7,174 nucleotides of DNA. Source: Armatimonadota bacterium (GTDB lineage: Bacteria; Sysuimicrobiota; Sysuimicrobiia; Sysuimicrobiales; Humicultoraceae). The notes beneath the pieces were generated by a model. That model was given only the letters and a program-made list of their open reading frames with translations, had not been told where the DNA came from and searched no databases. Below, piece by piece: positions 5,445 through 7,174 of the stretch. The position numbers and the translations under genes were made by a program. The DNA is taken from contig JACQHU010000185.1 in NCBI GenBank assembly GCA_016198805.1, positions 1 through 7,174 of the forward strand, read 5' to 3'. Within the stretch, counting starts at the first letter, position 1. Each line of letters begins with the position of its first letter.

Positions 5445-6581
5445 ATGTGCCGGATCGCCTGGAGTCTGATCGTCGCGATCAGCGTCGCGCTGGCGGTATT
5501 CCGTCCAGGGGCCCTGCAAGCCCAGCCCGCCATTGAAGACCGGCTGGTCATCATCACGCCCGTCGCCCGCACGGTGGCCGATCCAACTGTTGCGGCGTTC
5601 AGCGAGTTCGTCCGGCGGCAGTTTGGGGTCACCCTGCGTGCCACGGTGACCTCGGCCGGCACGCCGGTGTCCTATGGCCGCATCCGGGAATGGGCCGGCC
5701 GTCCCGAGGCGGACATCTTCTGGGGTGGAGAGCCGGCCCTGTTTGACGACCTGGCCGAGCGCAAGCTGCTGGCGCCGCTCGAACTGCCGGAGGCGGTTGT
5801 GCGCGAGATTCCCACATCGATCGGGACTCCGAAGCCGGTGCTCCTGAAGGACCCCCGAGGGTTCTGGATCGGCTGCTGCCTGACGCCTTACGGGCTCGTC
5901 TATCACCCCCGGCTCTTGAAGCGGGTCGGGATGGAGGCCATCCGGGACTGGGACGACCTGCTGGATTGCCGGCTCAAGGGGCAGATCTCGCAGGCCACGC
6001 CTGACCGGTCGAGCTCCAACCACGCCTCCTACGAAGTCAATCTGCAGATGCGCGGCTGGCAGAAGGGCTGGGAATGGGCGCAGAAACTCGGCGCCAACAC
6101 CGGCATCTTCGTCGCCCGCAGCCGTGACGTGCCGACGGTCGTGGCCAAGGGCGAGTTCGCCGTGGGGTTTGCGGTGCCCGCCTATATGGCCTTCGAGGAC
6201 GTCCTGGACGGCCATGATCTGAAGTACGTCCATCCGACCGCCGGCTTCGTGACTCCCGAGCCGCTGGCCATCCTGGCCGGCTCACGCAACCCGCGCGCCG
6301 CCCGCGCGTTCATTCAGTACGCCCTCAGCGACGACGGCCAGCGCGTCATGATGGCGCGGGGCCAGTACGGCATCGCGCCCAAGTTCCGGATGGAGGGTCC
6401 GGCGGGATCGCAGGTGGAACGCATGGCCCAGTTTGCGGGCGTCCGCTCGTTCTTCGACAAGCCGGTGCATAACATCTACGACGACGACGTGGCCCAGAAG
6501 CGCTATAGCGACGTCAATGCGGTGTTTCGCAAGCTCGTCTTCGAGCGGCACAACGAACTGAAGCGGCTGTACTGTCCGTAG
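5445..6581 (+). CDS. ABC transporter solute-binding protein (ferric iron/spermidine/thiamine type)
   Basis: This is an exported ligand-capture protein of an ABC importer, 378 residues. Residues 1-26 form a Sec signal peptide: Arg3, a hydrophobic core at 5-19, and an AxA-like site with cleavage likely after Ala26 (ALQA/QPA). There is no lipobox, so it should be soluble in a periplasm. The mature part has the family 1 (SBP_bac_6/8-like) order: an opening strand (RLVIITPV), ADIFWGGEPALFDDL at 89-103, a WIGCCLTPYGLVYHP hinge region at 141-155, a DWDDLLDCRLKGQI segment at 168-181, FAVGFAVPAYMAFE at 238-251, and the ending PEPLAILAGSRNP...AARAFIQYALSDDGQ typical of FbpA/FutA/PotD relatives. The ligand is not determined; the canonical iron-binding tyrosine pair is not evident. 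It is followed after 102 bp by a matching ABC ATPase. The adjacent Cys144-Cys145 pair is unusual for an exported protein. Confidence 0.93.
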   Translation: MCRIAWSLIVAISVALAVFRPGALQAQPAIEDRLVIITPVARTVADPTVAAFSEFVRRQFGVTLRATVTSAGTPVSYGRIREWAGRPEADIFWGGEPALFDDLAERKLLAPLELPEAVVREIPTSIGTPKPVLLKDPRGFWIGCCLTPYGLVYHPRLLKRVGMEAIRDWDDLLDCRLKGQISQATPDRSSSNHASYEVNLQMRGWQKGWEWAQKLGANTGIFVARSRDVPTVVAKGEFAVGFAVPAYMAFEDVLDGHDLKYVHPTAGFVTPEPLAILAGSRNPRAARAFIQYALSDDGQRVMMARGQYGIAPKFRMEGPAGSQVERMAQFAGVRSFFDKPVHNIYDDDVAQKRYSDVNAVFRKLVFERHNELKRLYCP

Positions 6582-6589
6582 GACCCGGC

Positions 6590-6602
6590 AGCCGCGGCGG
6601 CT
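6590..6602. repeat. Short inverted repeat after the solute-binding protein stop
   Basis: AGCCGC-G-GCGGCT begins 9 nt after the stop codon and could form a 5-bp stem with a 3-nt loop. A second small one, CACC-CGC-GGTG, is at 6603-6613. Neither has a T-tract, so they are not called terminators. Confidence 0.4.
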
Positions 6603-6633
6603 CACCCGCGGTGTGCGGCAGAGGCTGAAGGCA

Positions 6634-6665
6634 CGGAGGCGGACGCCGTCTGGCGCCCGCCTCCG
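6634..6665 (+). repeat. Strong intercistronic hairpin between solute-binding protein and ABC ATPase genes
   Basis: CGGAGGCGG (6634-6642) pairs perfectly with CCGCCTCCG (6657-6665). Inside it, after one A/C mismatch, CGCC (6644-6647) pairs with GGCG (6652-6655) around a GTCT loop. That gives 13 paired bases over 32 nt. No T-run follows, and the ATPase Shine-Dalgarno begins 4 nt downstream. Such structures between binding-protein and membrane/ATPase genes are known to protect the upstream message, as at malE-malF, or to limit downstream translation. That role here is inferred. Confidence 0.75.
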
Positions 6666-6668
6666 CAT

Positions 6669-6673
6669 GAGGA
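6669..6673 (+). promoter_or_regulatory. Ribosome binding site of the ABC ATPase gene
   Basis: GAGGA lies 10 nt before the ATG at 6684. The in-frame GTG at 6675 would be only 1 nt away, so ATG is preferred. The site sits just below the foot of the hairpin at 6634-6665. Confidence 0.5.
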
Positions 6674-6683
6674 CGTGACGCCC

Positions 6684-7174
6684 ATGCAGGTCCGTCTGGT
6701 CGACGTGGTCAAGCGGTTCGGATCGGTCGAGGCCATGGCCGGCGTGTCGGTTGACATCAGCGACGGAGAGTTCTTCACGCTGCTCGGTCCGTCGGGGTGC
6801 GGGAAAACCACCACGCTGCGCATCATCGCCGGATTCTACGATCCCGATGCGGGGACGGTCTATTTCGACGACATGCCGATGAACGGCGTTCCGCCTGCAG
6901 CGCGCGGGATCGGGATCGTCTTCCAGAACTACGCGCTGTGGCCCCACATGACGGTCTTCGAGAACGTCGCCTACGGCCTCCGGATCCAGCGGACCTCCCC
7001 CGCCGAGATCCGGCGCCGGGTGGCCAGCGCGCTGGAGCAGGTCAGCCTCCAGGGCCTGGAGGACCGCACGCCCGGCCAGCTCAGCGGCGGGCAGCAGCAG
7101 CGGGTCGCCGTGGCCCGGGCCCTGGTGTTGAACCCTCGGGTGCTCCTGCTCGATGAGCCGCTCTCCAACCTCGA
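6684..7174 (+). CDS. ABC transporter ATP-binding protein, PotA/FbpC/UgpC-like (partial)
   Basis: This is the cytoplasmic ATPase subunit that would energise uptake of the ligand caught by the preceding solute-binding protein. The window ends after 163 complete codons, so the C-terminal part, including any TOBE/MOI-like regulatory domain, is not seen. Visible motifs are the A-loop region around Phe12, Walker A GPSGCGKT (35-42), Q-loop Gln81 in VFQNYALWPHMTV, signature LSGGQQQR (133-140) and Walker B VLLLDEP (153-159) followed by the start of the D-loop. The family of iron, spermidine, phosphonate and sugar importers shares this exact motif set, so the substrate cannot be read from the ATPase. 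The gene follows the binding-protein gene by 102 bp with a hairpin between. The partner permease is not in the window and may lie downstream. Confidence 0.96.
   Translation, partial: MQVRLVDVVKRFGSVEAMAGVSVDISDGEFFTLLGPSGCGKTTTLRIIAGFYDPDAGTVYFDDMPMNGVPPAARGIGIVFQNYALWPHMTVFENVAYGLRIQRTSPAEIRRRVASALEQVSLQGLEDRTPGQLSGGQQQRVAVARALVLNPRVLLLDEPLSNL

Noticed and set aside
5439..6233. A 264-codon minus-strand open frame opposite the solute-binding protein gene
   Set aside because: It is a shadow of a well-supported gene; no domain pattern or ribosome binding site was seen.
6282..6947. A 221-codon minus-strand open frame across the binding-protein end and ATPase start
   Set aside because: It covers the ABC ATPase Walker A coding region in antisense, has no recognisable motifs, and spans the intercistronic hairpin.

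Overview
The window is GC-rich (about two-thirds G+C by eye) and densely coded. It looks like an ordinary chromosomal stretch of a free-living bacterium. The phylum cannot be read from it. One exported solute-binding protein has a plain signal-peptidase I type leader and no lipobox, which fits a diderm better than a monoderm, but this is weak evidence. No RNA genes, CRISPR arrays, insertion sequences or phage genes were seen.

Left part, minus strand (about 3646 down to 1): a compact type IV pilus or type II secretion-like operon. In transcription order it holds a 79-residue excisionase/MerR-like helix-turn-helix protein, a PilB/GspE assembly ATPase, a PilC/GspF inner-membrane platform protein, and the start of a type IV prepilin cut by the window edge. 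The genes are tightly coupled: an ATGA overlap, then a Shine-Dalgarno overlapping the preceding stop, then a 41-bp gap. The ATPase carries an N-terminal MshEN domain with the tandem 24-residue pattern of c-di-GMP receptors. Ahead of that is an extra segment that looks like a winged helix. About 260 bp of non-coding DNA upstream of the helix-turn-helix gene is rich in short direct repeats, including a perfect tandem 16-mer, and may be a control region.

Middle, minus strand (3906-4781): a YegS/DgkB-type lipid kinase with all its signature motifs. It reads in the same direction as the pilus operon but is separated from it by the repeat-rich gap. A 130-bp divergent intergenic region (4785-4913) lies between it and the plus-strand genes.

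Right part, plus strand (4914 to the end): a small protein of probable thioredoxin-like fold with no CxxC, an exported ABC-transporter solute-binding protein of the ferric-iron/spermidine/thiamine type, and the first 163 residues of its probable ABC ATPase. A strong hairpin lies between the last two genes and may set their relative expression. No permease is visible in the window.

I did not find a clearly new system. The best leads are the doubled DNA-binding-like domains and c-di-GMP motif in the pilus operon, the repeat array in front of it, and the cysteine-poor thioredoxin-like protein.
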